From: Oscillospiraceae bacterium
Lineage (GTDB): Bacteria > Bacillota_A > Clostridia > Saccharofermentanales > Saccharofermentanaceae
DNA length: 8,543 nt
Direction of reading: 5' to 3'
Assembly (NCBI GenBank): GCA_902803365.1
Contig: CADCPU010000132.1
Coordinates: 1 to 8,543 of the forward strand
The number at the start of each line of letters is the position of its first letter. Position 1 is the stretch's first letter. This document shows positions 1-6,218 of the stretch, piece after piece. The notes under the pieces are model-generated. The model saw only the letters and a program-made list of their open reading frames with translations, was not told the DNA's origin and ran no database searches. Made by a program: the position numbers and the translations under genes.

Positions 1-1
1 G

Positions 2-514
2 AACCTGATCAATATCCAGGATATCATCGATGCTAAGAAGCGCCACGATCCATATTTCGACGATACCAACATCGAGATAATCGTCGAAATCGTAGATCCA
101 AAGCACAACGACATTGTCAAGAAATACGATGTGAACAATGTCGTCATCAGTAACAGATATATCAGCAAGATCATCACCCAGATCGGAGAGAAAGACATAC
201 TCTTCGATTTCTATTCCGATATCCTGACATACAGCAGGACAAACTCGCTGCTCGACAGCGGTAATGAGATATATGCGAAGAAGGTCTATCGCTATTACGA
301 ATCGACCCCCGCCCCGTGTACTGCGGCAGAACTGATAAAGGCTACATTCGAAGCGTCTGTTGATCCCAGCATTCCGGCAGAAGAGCAGAACCCAACTATA
401 GTCCTTGGATACGTAAAACCAAAGGGAGAAATGCACCTGTTCAAAGGTGACCTGAGGGCTATTGATGTGGCACTTGAGGAGAACGACAGGGTTATTCTCT
501 ATACGAATCATTAG
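2..514 (+). CDS. CASTOR/POLLUX-like ion channel, C-terminal part (5' truncated by window)
   Basis: The reading frame is open from base 2 to a TAG at 512-514, giving 170 residues without a start, so the gene begins before the window; the GTG at 131 has no ribosome binding site and is internal. The order of short motifs resembles the cytosolic regulatory domain of CASTOR/POLLUX-type channels: an EIVD strand, VVISNRYISKIITQI, an FDFYSDIL helix, EIYAKKV, then a helix and GYVKPKGE, ending ENDRVILYTNH. In that family the domain is RCK/TrkA-like, lies on the cytosolic side and gates a cation channel; the membrane-spanning part would lie upstream, outside the window. It is the only plus-strand gene and faces away from nothing nearby; about 450 bases separate it from the next gene, which converges on it. 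I see no strong terminator after it. The family call rests on recalled pattern similarity; another NAD-binding TrkA-like protein is the main alternative. Confidence 0.6.
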   Translation, partial: NLINIQDIIDAKKRHDPYFDDTNIEIIVEIVDPKHNDIVKKYDVNNVVISNRYISKIITQIGEKDILFDFYSDILTYSRTNSLLDSGNEIYAKKVYRYYESTPAPCTAAELIKATFEASVDPSIPAEEQNPTIVLGYVKPKGEMHLFKGDLRAIDVALEENDRVILYTNH

Positions 515-920
515 ATGATGCACTTTCGCAATTCTTATAAAAAATGCCTTGCCAAAGGTGTTTCAAATTATGGGTTTTGGTAACGGGCTAATTTAAGCCA
601 GCTTCGGGGTGGAAATAACGGAAAACGGCTTTTGGGGAACAAAAATGCTCTTGTGAAGCTGCTTGCAGCAAAGATTCGCTGAAGTGTGCTTTGCCTGTCA
701 CTGTATTCTATCGTCACGGCGCCATCAGCCTCAGGACTGATGCGGCGTTTGGGAAACACTGATTTTTCTCAATCGTCTCATAAACATACCCTCATTAGCT
801 GAGTCATAGTTGATCATCGGATATGGGAATAATATACACTATTTGAGCATTCTATGGTTATGAATTGTCGATAAATCACTATAACACCCGAGTATAATAC
901 ATGAAGAGTTCCCCCAGACA
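515..920. other. Intergenic stretch without a convincing gene
   Basis: About 400 bases between two convergent genes. A minus-strand open frame (568-759) has a run that looks protein-like (RRISPEADGAVTIEYSDR) but no ribosome binding site, and its 3' half degenerates into a Phe/Pro/Ser-rich composition. A second minus-strand frame starts at an ATG near 788 behind GAGGGT but stops after 18 codons. A small hairpin, CATCAG/CTGATG, lies near 722-741. The stretch could be the decayed remains of a small gene, or simply spacer; I cannot tell which. Confidence 0.5.
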
Positions 921-923
921 CAA

Positions 924-949
924 AAGCCCCGTCCTTTTAGACAGGGCTT
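924..949 (-). terminator. Intrinsic terminator of the secreted CxxC protein gene
   Basis: Read on the minus strand the arms AAGCCCTGTC and GACGGGGCTT form a 10-bp stem with one G-U wobble and a 6-base loop, followed by TTTTGTGTCT. On the plus strand the wobble becomes a C-A mismatch and no T-run follows, so it works for the minus-strand gene, whose stop is 18 bases upstream. Confidence 0.8.
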
Positions 950-966
950 ACTTAGCCATTTGCAAA

Positions 967-1599
967 TTATCTCACTTTTACTTTAAATACGTACTTCGCA
1001 CCAGATTTCATATTTACAGTAACCTTGCACTTTCCTCTTTTTTTGCCTTTTATTATGAGTTTGGAGCCTTTTCTAGTGACTTTGCAAATCTTCTTTTTAC
1101 TGTATTTGATAGATTTTACTCTGTTAAGTTTTTTGTGATAGCCAAACATCCGATATGTGTATTTTTTGTTTTTATGCAAGCTCACATGATCGGAGTCGTT
1201 GTAGTCTACTAACGGATCACCATTAAATGTAGGCGTATGCCAACAGTATTTGCATTCATACCAGAAGTGGCTGCCATGTCTGACCCATTTGTTTACATGC
1301 TTTTTATACTGTGTAACAGTCTTGTCTCCATAGCATTCCGGACAGGTATAATAGGTTGTCACTTCATGCTTCGAGCCACTCCAGTTAGAATAATCCCTGC
1401 TCTCGAATGTCCAATCACAAGGCTCAACAACCGAGTATTCTTCACCGCATTCATCGCAATAGTAATAGTGTGTATGCGAATAATCGTCATAATTACTATC
1501 ACAATATCCATCCTGCCAGCTATGTGCAGATGCTACAGTTGGAACCAGCAGAATGCAAATCATAACTGTAACAAAACTTGTTAAAACTGTCTTTTTCAT
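967..1599 (-). CDS. Secreted protein with three CxxC pairs and a Lys-rich C-terminal domain
   Basis: 210 residues. The ATG at 1599 is preceded by AGGAGAA (minus strand, 1604-1610) at good spacing. Residues 1-25 are a classical signal peptide (MKK, a hydrophobic core at about 5-20, then ASA before His26), so the protein should be exported. The mature part is rich in Tyr, His and Asp and carries CDEC (48-51), CPEC (86-89) and CKYC (116-119) pairs plus single cysteines at 33 and 61. These could bind zinc or form disulfides. From about residue 140 the protein becomes very Lys-rich, with a short beta-like pattern (SIKYSKKKICKVTRKG, GKCKVTVNMKSG, YVFKVKV) resembling the end of a bacterial Ig-like (Big2-type) domain. 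This suggests a cell-surface or extracellular role. I recognise no enzyme. It is a single-gene unit: 149 bases and an inverted repeat separate it from the gene before, and a terminator follows it. Confidence 0.8.
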   Translation of the reverse strand: MKKTVLTSFVTVMICILLVPTVASAHSWQDGYCDSNYDDYSHTHYYYCDECGEEYSVVEPCDWTFESRDYSNWSGSKHEVTTYYTCPECYGDKTVTQYKKHVNKWVRHGSHFWYECKYCWHTPTFNGDPLVDYNDSDHVSLHKNKKYTYRMFGYHKKLNRVKSIKYSKKKICKVTRKGSKLIIKGKKRGKCKVTVNMKSGAKYVFKVKVR

Positions 1600-1603
1600 G
1601 TAC

Positions 1604-1610
1604 TTCTCCT
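1604..1610 (-). promoter_or_regulatory. Ribosome binding site of the secreted protein gene
   Basis: AGGAGAA on the minus strand, four bases before the ATG at 1599 (the GGAG core is seven bases away). It confirms that start and therefore the signal peptide. Confidence 0.75.
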
Positions 1611-1670
1611 TTTATGCAGCCTTTTTATAGATTCGACAATTCTAAGTCTGAATAATCGAGAACTATCCTT

Positions 1671-1716
1671 TTATAATAGAATGTTAATCATTAGAACAAT
1701 TAACAATCTATTATAA
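1671..1716. repeat. 18-bp inverted repeat, 10-base spacer, between two minus-strand genes
   Basis: The arms 1671-1688 (TTATAATAGAATGTTAAT) and 1699-1716 (ATTAACAATCTATTATAA) are complementary at 17 of 18 positions. The repeat lies 33 bases after the stop of the zinc-ribbon gene and 72 bases before the start of the secreted-protein gene. It is almost pure A/T and no T-run follows on the minus strand, so an ordinary terminator is unlikely. A minus-strand promoter fits inside it: TTGTTC at 1694-1699 and TTATAA at 1671-1676, spacer 17, both imperfect (4 of 6 or so). An operator-promoter for the secreted protein is therefore the best guess; a mobile-element remnant is an alternative. Confidence 0.6.
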
Positions 1717-1748
1717 TTGAATCACTCCATGAAATTTGCCATTCATGC

Positions 1749-2225
1749 CTACTTTTTCGTAATCCTCTTCTTTGCGTTCTTTTTAGCTGCTTTACCCGCT
1801 TCTTTGATCGTATCCGTGCCTATGTCTTTCATGGCCCTTATGCCTGCATTCAGCAATTCCTCGGTAACGTGATTTGCTTCCATTGCGTCTTTGATTCCTG
1901 CACCTGTGTCTTTCATCTTGCTTCCCACGAAACCGCCGGCCTGCTTGATCTTACCTCCGGCCTTCCCGCCAATATCGCCTGCACGCCTGACAGCATTCTG
2001 AGTCACTTCGATGGGTTTTGGCTTTATCCTTTCCGCTTCGTGAATGGCACAGAATTTATGTTTCGGATTATCGCCATCTAACAAACTAAAGCATTTCGCA
2101 CATACGAATACTAACTGCTGCGAACAAACCGGGCAGTAGTTGTAGTCTGCTTTGAACATGTGCTTTTTGATGTTCATTTCGCACACAGGGTTCGGGCATC
2201 CCTTTTTTCTGTTATCGCGCTTCAT
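1749..2225 (-). CDS. Small double zinc-ribbon protein with amphipathic helical tail
   Basis: 158 residues from the ATG at 2225, chosen over an upstream in-frame start at 2264 because AAGGAGAA sits just before it and because the longer form would run far into the preceding gene. Two treble-clef-like metal sites are visible: Cys10, Cys15, Cys31, Cys34 and Cys42, Cys45, Cys59, His62. A basic, proline-containing linker (RIKPKPIEV) follows, then from about residue 75 a Gly/Ala/Lys-rich stretch with repeated GGK, KIKQAGG and SKMKDTGAG units, likely amphipathic helices that could touch membranes or protein partners, and a very basic end (KKNAKKRITKK). The start overlaps the last 14 bases of the 350-residue gene before it, so the two are translationally coupled and probably interact. 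The zinc-ribbon reading is direct; the function is not known to me. Confidence 0.75.
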   Translation of the reverse strand: MKRDNRKKGCPNPVCEMNIKKHMFKADYNYCPVCSQQLVFVCAKCFSLLDGDNPKHKFCAIHEAERIKPKPIEVTQNAVRRAGDIGGKAGGKIKQAGGFVGSKMKDTGAGIKDAMEANHVTEELLNAGIRAMKDIGTDTIKEAGKAAKKNAKKRITKK

Positions 2226-3264
2226 CTTTGTTCTCCTTCGTATCCAGATAGAATACGTCTTCATCTGTCACAGCATCTCTTAGTTCATTCATCGATGAAA
2301 GAGTTTTGACTCTGCTTTCCCAGATTCCTCCCTGCAGATAGATATCGCTTTTATCATGCTCTCTCAATATGCCTTCATTTGGAACGATCATATTATCGAT
2401 GAACTTTCCATACTCCTCTATCACAGCGAGCATCGCGTCTAGTTCACCCGTTTCATAATAGATCATCGCTTTGATAACTGCGGCACGGTGAATAACATCA
2501 AAGCATTGATTGATGGTGTTCATTTTTTCATCGATGTCATTCAGTCTTTTCTTTTTGTCTTTTATCGAAAAGTATGATTTGTGTACAATGTAGTCGATGT
2601 TGTCTTTGAGTTCTTTCATCACCTGCGAATTGGCTTCGTTCAACGACTGCAGCGCCTGCGCCATCAGCCCGATCCGTAGAGCTTCGTTCTTGATATGACC
2701 TGCTTCGTAGTACATATTCAGACCGCTGTAATATAGAGCAAGCCGGTCATTGTGCTGTCCGCGCGCCACTTCGCTTACTTTGCTGCCTATCTCTCCGAGG
2801 GCAACGAACACGTCATCCAGTTGCTTTTGGATCGCTTTCATTTGCATATAGGTCGCGATCGCCTGTGGATCCAGCCCGCGAGCTACGGTTTCCGGTTTGA
2901 TCGGTAATTTGACTCCATAATGACCATTCGACTCGCGGACCTGCGCGAACAATTCACCGGACTTGTTTGCAACGAGTTTTACTTTCCCAGAATCCAGGTC
3001 CTCCTTGATATCTTTGCTAAACTGCACTACATATTTGGTTTCCTTTGCCTGAGCATCGTGGCATGCGTCTCCGATCTCGGCATCACTAATCAGCGACATG
3101 ATCCTACCGATGATCTTGTCGGCTTTGTCTTGTCGCTTTTGGTACACGTTCTTGATGTCTGTCATCTGATATTGTTCATCAAGCAGGAATGACAAATTGT
3201 ACTGTGAACTATGCTCGGTGATACCAGACTGTCTGTCTTCGATACTGTTTTCTGACCCTGGCAT
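2212..3264 (-). CDS. Hypothetical helical protein, first gene of the zinc-ribbon operon
   Basis: 350 residues, ATG at 3264 preceded by AGGGGGG eight bases upstream. There is no signal peptide or membrane segment, so it should be cytosolic. Residues 1-60 are polar and variable. A compact region with VANKSGELFAQVRE and HYGVKLPIK (about 97-123) looks like a small beta domain. The rest, from about 125 to 315, is predicted helical, with a QMKAIQKQLDDVF stretch suited to coiled-coil pairing and a recognisable DRLALYYSGLNMYYEA segment. I recall similar hypothetical proteins in Clostridia but cannot name a domain. It is followed by the zinc-ribbon gene with a 14-base overlap and has its own promoter 85 bases upstream. 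A scaffold or adaptor role is only a guess. Confidence 0.75.
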   Translation of the reverse strand: MPGSENSIEDRQSGITEHSSQYNLSFLLDEQYQMTDIKNVYQKRQDKADKIIGRIMSLISDAEIGDACHDAQAKETKYVVQFSKDIKEDLDSGKVKLVANKSGELFAQVRESNGHYGVKLPIKPETVARGLDPQAIATYMQMKAIQKQLDDVFVALGEIGSKVSEVARGQHNDRLALYYSGLNMYYEAGHIKNEALRIGLMAQALQSLNEANSQVMKELKDNIDYIVHKSYFSIKDKKKRLNDIDEKMNTINQCFDVIHRAAVIKAMIYYETGELDAMLAVIEEYGKFIDNMIVPNEGILREHDKSDIYLQGGIWESRVKTLSSMNELRDAVTDEDVFYLDTKENKDEAR

Positions 3265-3348
3265 AAAGTTGCCCCCCTATCGATCGCAATCCCTTTTCGT
3301 TTGTTGTATCATTCGATTCAAGTGTCACAAATGACTTGCTTACTATAC

Positions 3349-3377
3349 ATTATACAGAATTTGTAGTTATCAGTAAA
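3349..3377 (-). promoter_or_regulatory. Sigma-A-type promoter of the zinc-ribbon operon
   Basis: On the minus strand a perfect TATAAT (3349-3354) lies 17 bases after TTTACT (3372-3377, 4 of 6 matches to TTGACA). Transcription would start near 3342, leaving a leader of about 78 bases. Just inside the leader, 3319-3338 carries CAAGT and ACTTG arms ten bases apart, a possible operator or small hairpin. Confidence 0.6.
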
Positions 3378-3407
3378 ATCGATACCATAGATACATCCCT
3401 CTGACAC

Positions 3408-3421
3408 GAAAGATATCTTTC
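3408..3421. repeat. Perfect 14-bp palindrome between two transcription units
   Basis: GAAAGATATCTTTC is its own reverse complement. It lies 13 bases after the stop of the acidic membrane protein gene and 30 bases upstream of the -35 of the next operon. As RNA it would make only a five-pair stem, so a terminator is doubtful; a protein-binding site is equally possible. Confidence 0.35.
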
Positions 3422-3433
3422 TTGCTTTCTTGA

Positions 3434-3772
3434 TCACCACGGCTTCGCCCCTGTCGGAGGATCGTCGTTATGCCCCGCTTCCTCCTCCATCATCATTTCG
3501 AATGCATCCTGCTGTTCTTCTTCGGTCATTTCGTTTGCGCCCTTGTGGAGTTCCTGATTCGCTATGTTCTCCATGGATTCCGGTGTCATGTTGCCATTCG
3601 AATCATAGGTGATGTCATAGCCATCATCTGTCACCACCTCTTCAGTCGTCGTTTCCTCTTCGATCTCAGCGTCGCTGCCGGTGTTCACCGCTTCTGTCGT
3701 ACCGATATAGAACAATACGATTACCAGTAACACTGTCAATATGAACAGCCCTATTCGTTTTTTTGTAATCAT
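3434..3772 (-). CDS. Single-pass membrane-anchored acidic protein
   Basis: 112 residues from the ATG at 3772, preceded by AAGGAAGG about nine bases upstream; the in-frame TTG at 3802 has no ribosome binding site and would put a charged stretch before the helix. Residues 1-6 are basic (MITKKR) and 7-24 form one hydrophobic helix (IGLFILTVLLVIVLFYIG), an uncleaved anchor or signal peptide. The remaining 85 or so residues are strongly acidic, with runs such as EIEEETTTEE, EMTEEEQQDAF and EMMMEEEAG, and end in a Pro/Gly tail. The acidic part should lie outside the membrane if the positive-inside rule holds. It is the last gene of the long minus-strand run, 33 bases after the HTH/coiled-coil gene. 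No known family comes to mind. Confidence 0.65.
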   Translation of the reverse strand: MITKKRIGLFILTVLLVIVLFYIGTTEAVNTGSDAEIEEETTTEEVVTDDGYDITYDSNGNMTPESMENIANQELHKGANEMTEEEQQDAFEMMMEEEAGHNDDPPTGAKPW

Positions 3773-3805
3773 TATCTTGTCCTTCCTTGTTCCCTTTATC
3801 AATAA

Positions 3806-4933
3806 TCAAAACAGAATAAAGTCATCTTCATCATCCTCATAGCGGGAAGGCACTTCATCATCTCCGTTGTAATAGTCCCAGTTTTCCTGTAAAGTCCCTT
3901 CGTTAATCAGATGTTCCCTAAAGGCTTCATCTTCATCCTCATACACTTCGAATCCATCCGAATAGCAGGGATGAAAGAAATCAGCCAGTTCATACTCCGG
4001 ATCATAGTTTTTGAAAGCCTCGATCTCGCACAGTGTTTCTAAAGACATACCTCTTCCTTCGCTTTCTGCATTGAGTTCTATTATCCTTTCGATACTAAGA
4101 TCAAACATCTTTCTGCATCTTTCAAGTCTCATGAATACCTTGTACTGGTCTTCGCTTATAGAGTCTTTCGTCGCCCCGGCTTTTCTCGCTTCCATCAGTC
4201 GCTCCTCCAGTTCTTTTATCCGCAGATTCAACTTTTCTATTTTAGGTCCATACAGTTTGCTTTGTTTTTTTGCGTCTCTTTTCCGAGCTTCTTTCAGATT
4301 GTCGACTTCTTCTTTCAACCTTGCCCTTTCCAGTTTTATCAGGTTCAGATCTTTATCTTTCTTGACCAGAAGGTCGATCTTCTCTTGGAGATCGTCTACT
4401 TCGCTTTTGTGCTCCCTGTTCATTGTATTATATGCTCTTACTAATTCGTCATAATCGTTCAATGCTGCCCTATTCTTCTCGACCGCCTCAGCATATTTCA
4501 ATTCCAACTCCGTCAGTGCGTGCTTAATATCCAGGTAATCACTATGCTGAATCGTTCCTAAAATATCACTGAGAGTTTTAGGCGACTCCGCCTCCAGTCC
4601 ACTTTCTTTAGCTGCTTTCGGAGACATGCCATAAAGGCGCCTGAACCCACGATAGAAGGTCTCATGGTTCCAAAAGTTATCCTCCTCTGAGAACTCATCT
4701 ATTACGTCGCTGAATGTTCTATTCTCTTCTATGGCCTTCCGATAGATCGCACTGACTTGTCTGTCAGTTATATACGTGAACAAACGCTTCCCTGACACGA
4801 TATCGAAAAATGACTTGATTGCTTCTTCACTAAAACCAGTCTCATTTCTGATTATCCTCGTGATCTTTCCGAAATTACACCTTATATTCGCTTCTACTAT
4901 TTCAACGATCTTGTCATACAAATCGATGTTCAT
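3806..4933 (-). CDS. AraC-like helix-turn-helix protein fused to a long coiled coil
   Basis: 375 residues from the ATG at 4933. An in-frame ATG at 4954 lacks a ribosome binding site and lies inside the previous gene. Residues 30-112 resemble the double HTH of AraC regulators: a region ending KRLFTYITDRQVSAIYRKAI, then FSEEDNFWNHETFYRGFRRL and the family-typical YGMSPKAAKE end. Unlike normal AraC proteins, where this domain is C-terminal, it sits at the N-terminus. Residues about 135-255 are a charged coiled coil (for example DLQEKIDLLVKKDKDL, IKELEERLMEARKAG). A further helical segment follows (265-310), then a very acidic end (YEDEDEAF, RYEDDEDDFILF). The layout suggests a DNA-bound dimer or scaffold rather than an inducer-sensing activator. 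It starts four bases after the Cys-rich gene, so it is coupled to it, and may control this locus. Divergence of the HTH makes the AraC call moderate. Confidence 0.75.
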   Translation of the reverse strand: MNIDLYDKIVEIVEANIRCNFGKITRIIRNETGFSEEAIKSFFDIVSGKRLFTYITDRQVSAIYRKAIEENRTFSDVIDEFSEEDNFWNHETFYRGFRRLYGMSPKAAKESGLEAESPKTLSDILGTIQHSDYLDIKHALTELELKYAEAVEKNRAALNDYDELVRAYNTMNREHKSEVDDLQEKIDLLVKKDKDLNLIKLERARLKEEVDNLKEARKRDAKKQSKLYGPKIEKLNLRIKELEERLMEARKAGATKDSISEDQYKVFMRLERCRKMFDLSIERIIELNAESEGRGMSLETLCEIEAFKNYDPEYELADFFHPCYSDGFEVYEDEDEAFREHLINEGTLQENWDYYNGDDEVPSRYEDDEDDFILF

Positions 4934-4937
4934 TCTT

Positions 4938-5165
4938 TTACATCCTTTCTTCATCTATGACTGCATAAAAGTGATAGCATTCCTTCTCTAAACACCTGTG
5001 CTTGTCCACCATCTCATCTGTGAGCGCACCGCAGTGGAGATCGCAGTTGCAGTATCCTGCACAGTGTTTCCGGTTTTTCTCTTTTCCGTTGATATAGCGA
5101 TAGTTATACCCTGAGAGATCCATGTCCAGTATGGTCGGCTCTTCCATAAAAACTGATATCAGCAT
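4938..5165 (-). CDS. Small Cys-rich protein next to DUF1848
   Basis: 75 residues from the ATG at 5165, placed by a perfect AGGAGG eight bases upstream; the GTG at 5174 overlaps that site and is rejected. The N-terminal half has EEPTILDMDLSGYNYRYING, a short beta-like stretch. The second half holds HCAGYCNCDLHCG followed by HRCLEKECYHFY, six cysteines and several histidines in about 30 residues, a likely zinc or iron-sulfur site. It lies between the DUF1848 gene (112 bases before) and the HTH gene (4 bases after). A small metal-binding partner of the DUF1848 enzyme is a reasonable inference. I do not recognise a named domain. Confidence 0.7.
   Translation of the reverse strand: MLISVFMEEPTILDMDLSGYNYRYINGKEKNRKHCAGYCNCDLHCGALTDEMVDKHRCLEKECYHFYAVIDEERM
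4943..4948 (-). promoter_or_regulatory. Ribosome binding site of the HTH/coiled-coil gene, inside the previous gene
   Basis: AAAGGA on the minus strand, nine bases before the ATG at 4933 and within the last codons of the Cys-rich gene. It fixes the shorter start and indicates translational coupling. Confidence 0.55.
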
Positions 5166-5173
5166 TCTATTCA

Positions 5174-5179
5174 CCTCCT
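5174..5179 (-). promoter_or_regulatory. Perfect Shine-Dalgarno of the small Cys-rich gene
   Basis: AGGAGG on the minus strand, eight bases before the ATG at 5165. It decides the start in favour of this ATG over the GTG at 5174 and is the strongest site in the run, so this small protein may be made in larger amounts than its neighbours. Confidence 0.7.
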
Positions 5180-5189
5180 ACTGCAAAAC

Positions 5190-5233
5190 TACAGTTGTCA
5201 TCTTGGTAATAGTTTTACTACATGACAACTGTA
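5190..5233. promoter_or_regulatory. 12-bp perfect inverted repeat upstream of the Cys-rich gene (operator or RNA hairpin)
   Basis: TACAGTTGTCAT (5190-5201) is exactly complementary to ATGACAACTGTA (5222-5233), with a 20-base spacer that itself can fold (TAGT/ACTA). It lies in the 112-base gap after the DUF1848 gene. Each arm contains an ACAnnTGT core, one base short of the TACAnnTGTA box known for BlaI/MecI/CopY repressors. Read on the minus strand the second arm is followed by GTTTTGC, too short a T-run for a convincing terminator. I could not find a well-matched promoter beside it, so a processing hairpin or attenuator within the operon is as likely as an operator. Confidence 0.55.
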
Positions 5234-5277
5234 ATGAACATTGCAGAAAAAGGTCGAAAAATGTTATGTCCTTTTTC

Positions 5278-6216
5278 TTACAGAAAACTGACCTGAGTTT
5301 CCTTCAGTGATTCTACTTTTCTATCTGTAATTTTAGCTTTAGCATCGTCGATCACAGCACACAGTATCGGAGAGTCCGGATCGTACAATGCAGATTGTCT
5401 TTCCACTTCTCCATGATTGTAATTCGCATAGCAATATCTGCATCCATGCTTGCACGTATTGTATGTACCTATCTCAACGCTTTCAAAGCATCCGCATTCT
5501 TCACGTTGGTTCTTGTCCTTCTTTCCTTTGATCGGGCATCCTATTATTTGTTCGATAAGCCTCTTGTCGATGCAGCATCCATGAGCAACTCCCGCGCTGC
5601 TCAAATCGAGCACTTCGGCGCAGGATTCTGTAGTCATCCCTCTTTTCGAGGCCGCTGTTGACATTCTTTCTGCGATGTCGATCATTTCGTCATTGCTTAA
5701 TTCTCTGATGCCTAGATCCTTCGTGTTGCGAAGCGTTTTCGCATATAGATCCACGAAACTGATTACAACTCGCTCAGTAAATCCTTCGAGTTCTTCTGCT
5801 ATTTTATTAAAAGCTTTGATATGATAATCGATCGTGTATTTTGGGCTTACAAGAATAGGATCATATCTCCAGATCACTTTTTCCTTCCCGATCTTTTCCG
5901 CCAGTTTTTTGAAAGCCGGAATGATCACTTTATTCTTGTCCGGAATCCCCGGCTCTATGTCTTTTCCATACCCGGAGATCGTAACCTGAAAGTAATACTG
6001 ATAGTCTTTCAGCTTATCCAATCCATCGATCATTGGTGCAGGATTCTTCGTCCAAAAGACAATACAATCAACTACACCAGGCGAAAGATCGATCCTGCTC
6101 ACCTGATGAGCATTCATGGGATTCTTGACATATAGAAAGCCTTCTTTGATCCTGTTATAGAACCACTCAGAGTAAAAAGCCGGTATGTCTGTTCTGCGAC
6201 TTGCGCTGATGATCAT
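5278..6216 (-). CDS. DUF1848 family radical-SAM-like protein
   Basis: 312 residues, the usual size for the family. The ATG at 6216 follows GAGAGG by eight bases. The opening MIISASRRTDIPAFYSEWF, then NPMNAHQVSRIDLSP, VDCIVFWTKNPAPM and VIWRYDPI are hallmarks of DUF1848. Near the C-terminus lies TCKHGCRYCYAN, a C-x3-C-x2-C triad (Cys255, 259, 262) like the one that binds the 4Fe-4S cluster in radical SAM enzymes, but at the far end instead of the N-terminus. Extra cysteines (GCC near 209, CGC near 243) could hold a second metal. Known of the family: it is widespread in Clostridia and its reaction is uncharacterised as far as I know. It starts two bases after the methyltransferase-like gene, so the two are coupled, and a Cys-rich gene follows. 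The tail ETQVSFL resembles a sliding-clamp-binding pentapeptide. The family call is firm; the function is open. Confidence 0.9.
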   Translation of the reverse strand: MIISASRRTDIPAFYSEWFYNRIKEGFLYVKNPMNAHQVSRIDLSPGVVDCIVFWTKNPAPMIDGLDKLKDYQYYFQVTISGYGKDIEPGIPDKNKVIIPAFKKLAEKIGKEKVIWRYDPILVSPKYTIDYHIKAFNKIAEELEGFTERVVISFVDLYAKTLRNTKDLGIRELSNDEMIDIAERMSTAASKRGMTTESCAEVLDLSSAGVAHGCCIDKRLIEQIIGCPIKGKKDKNQREECGCFESVEIGTYNTCKHGCRYCYANYNHGEVERQSALYDPDSPILCAVIDDAKAKITDRKVESLKETQVSFL

Positions 6217-6218
6217 TC

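Noticed and set aside
568..759. Minus-strand open frame with a protein-like stretch (RRISPEADGAVTIEYSDR)
   Set aside because: No ribosome binding site, composition turns random in its second half, and no family recognised; at most a decayed remnant.
893..898. TATAAT on the plus strand, eight bases before an ATG
   Set aside because: No -35 at suitable spacing, and the frame following it is a shadow of the minus-strand gene.
901..1584. Plus-strand open frames at 901-1212 and 1237-1584
   Set aside because: They lie opposite the secreted CxxC protein gene, which has a signal peptide, a good ribosome binding site and a terminator; the plus frames are its shadows.
3319..3338. CAAGT...ACTTG inverted repeat in the leader of the zinc-ribbon operon
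   Set aside because: Only five-base arms with a weak inner pairing; too short to call an operator on its own.
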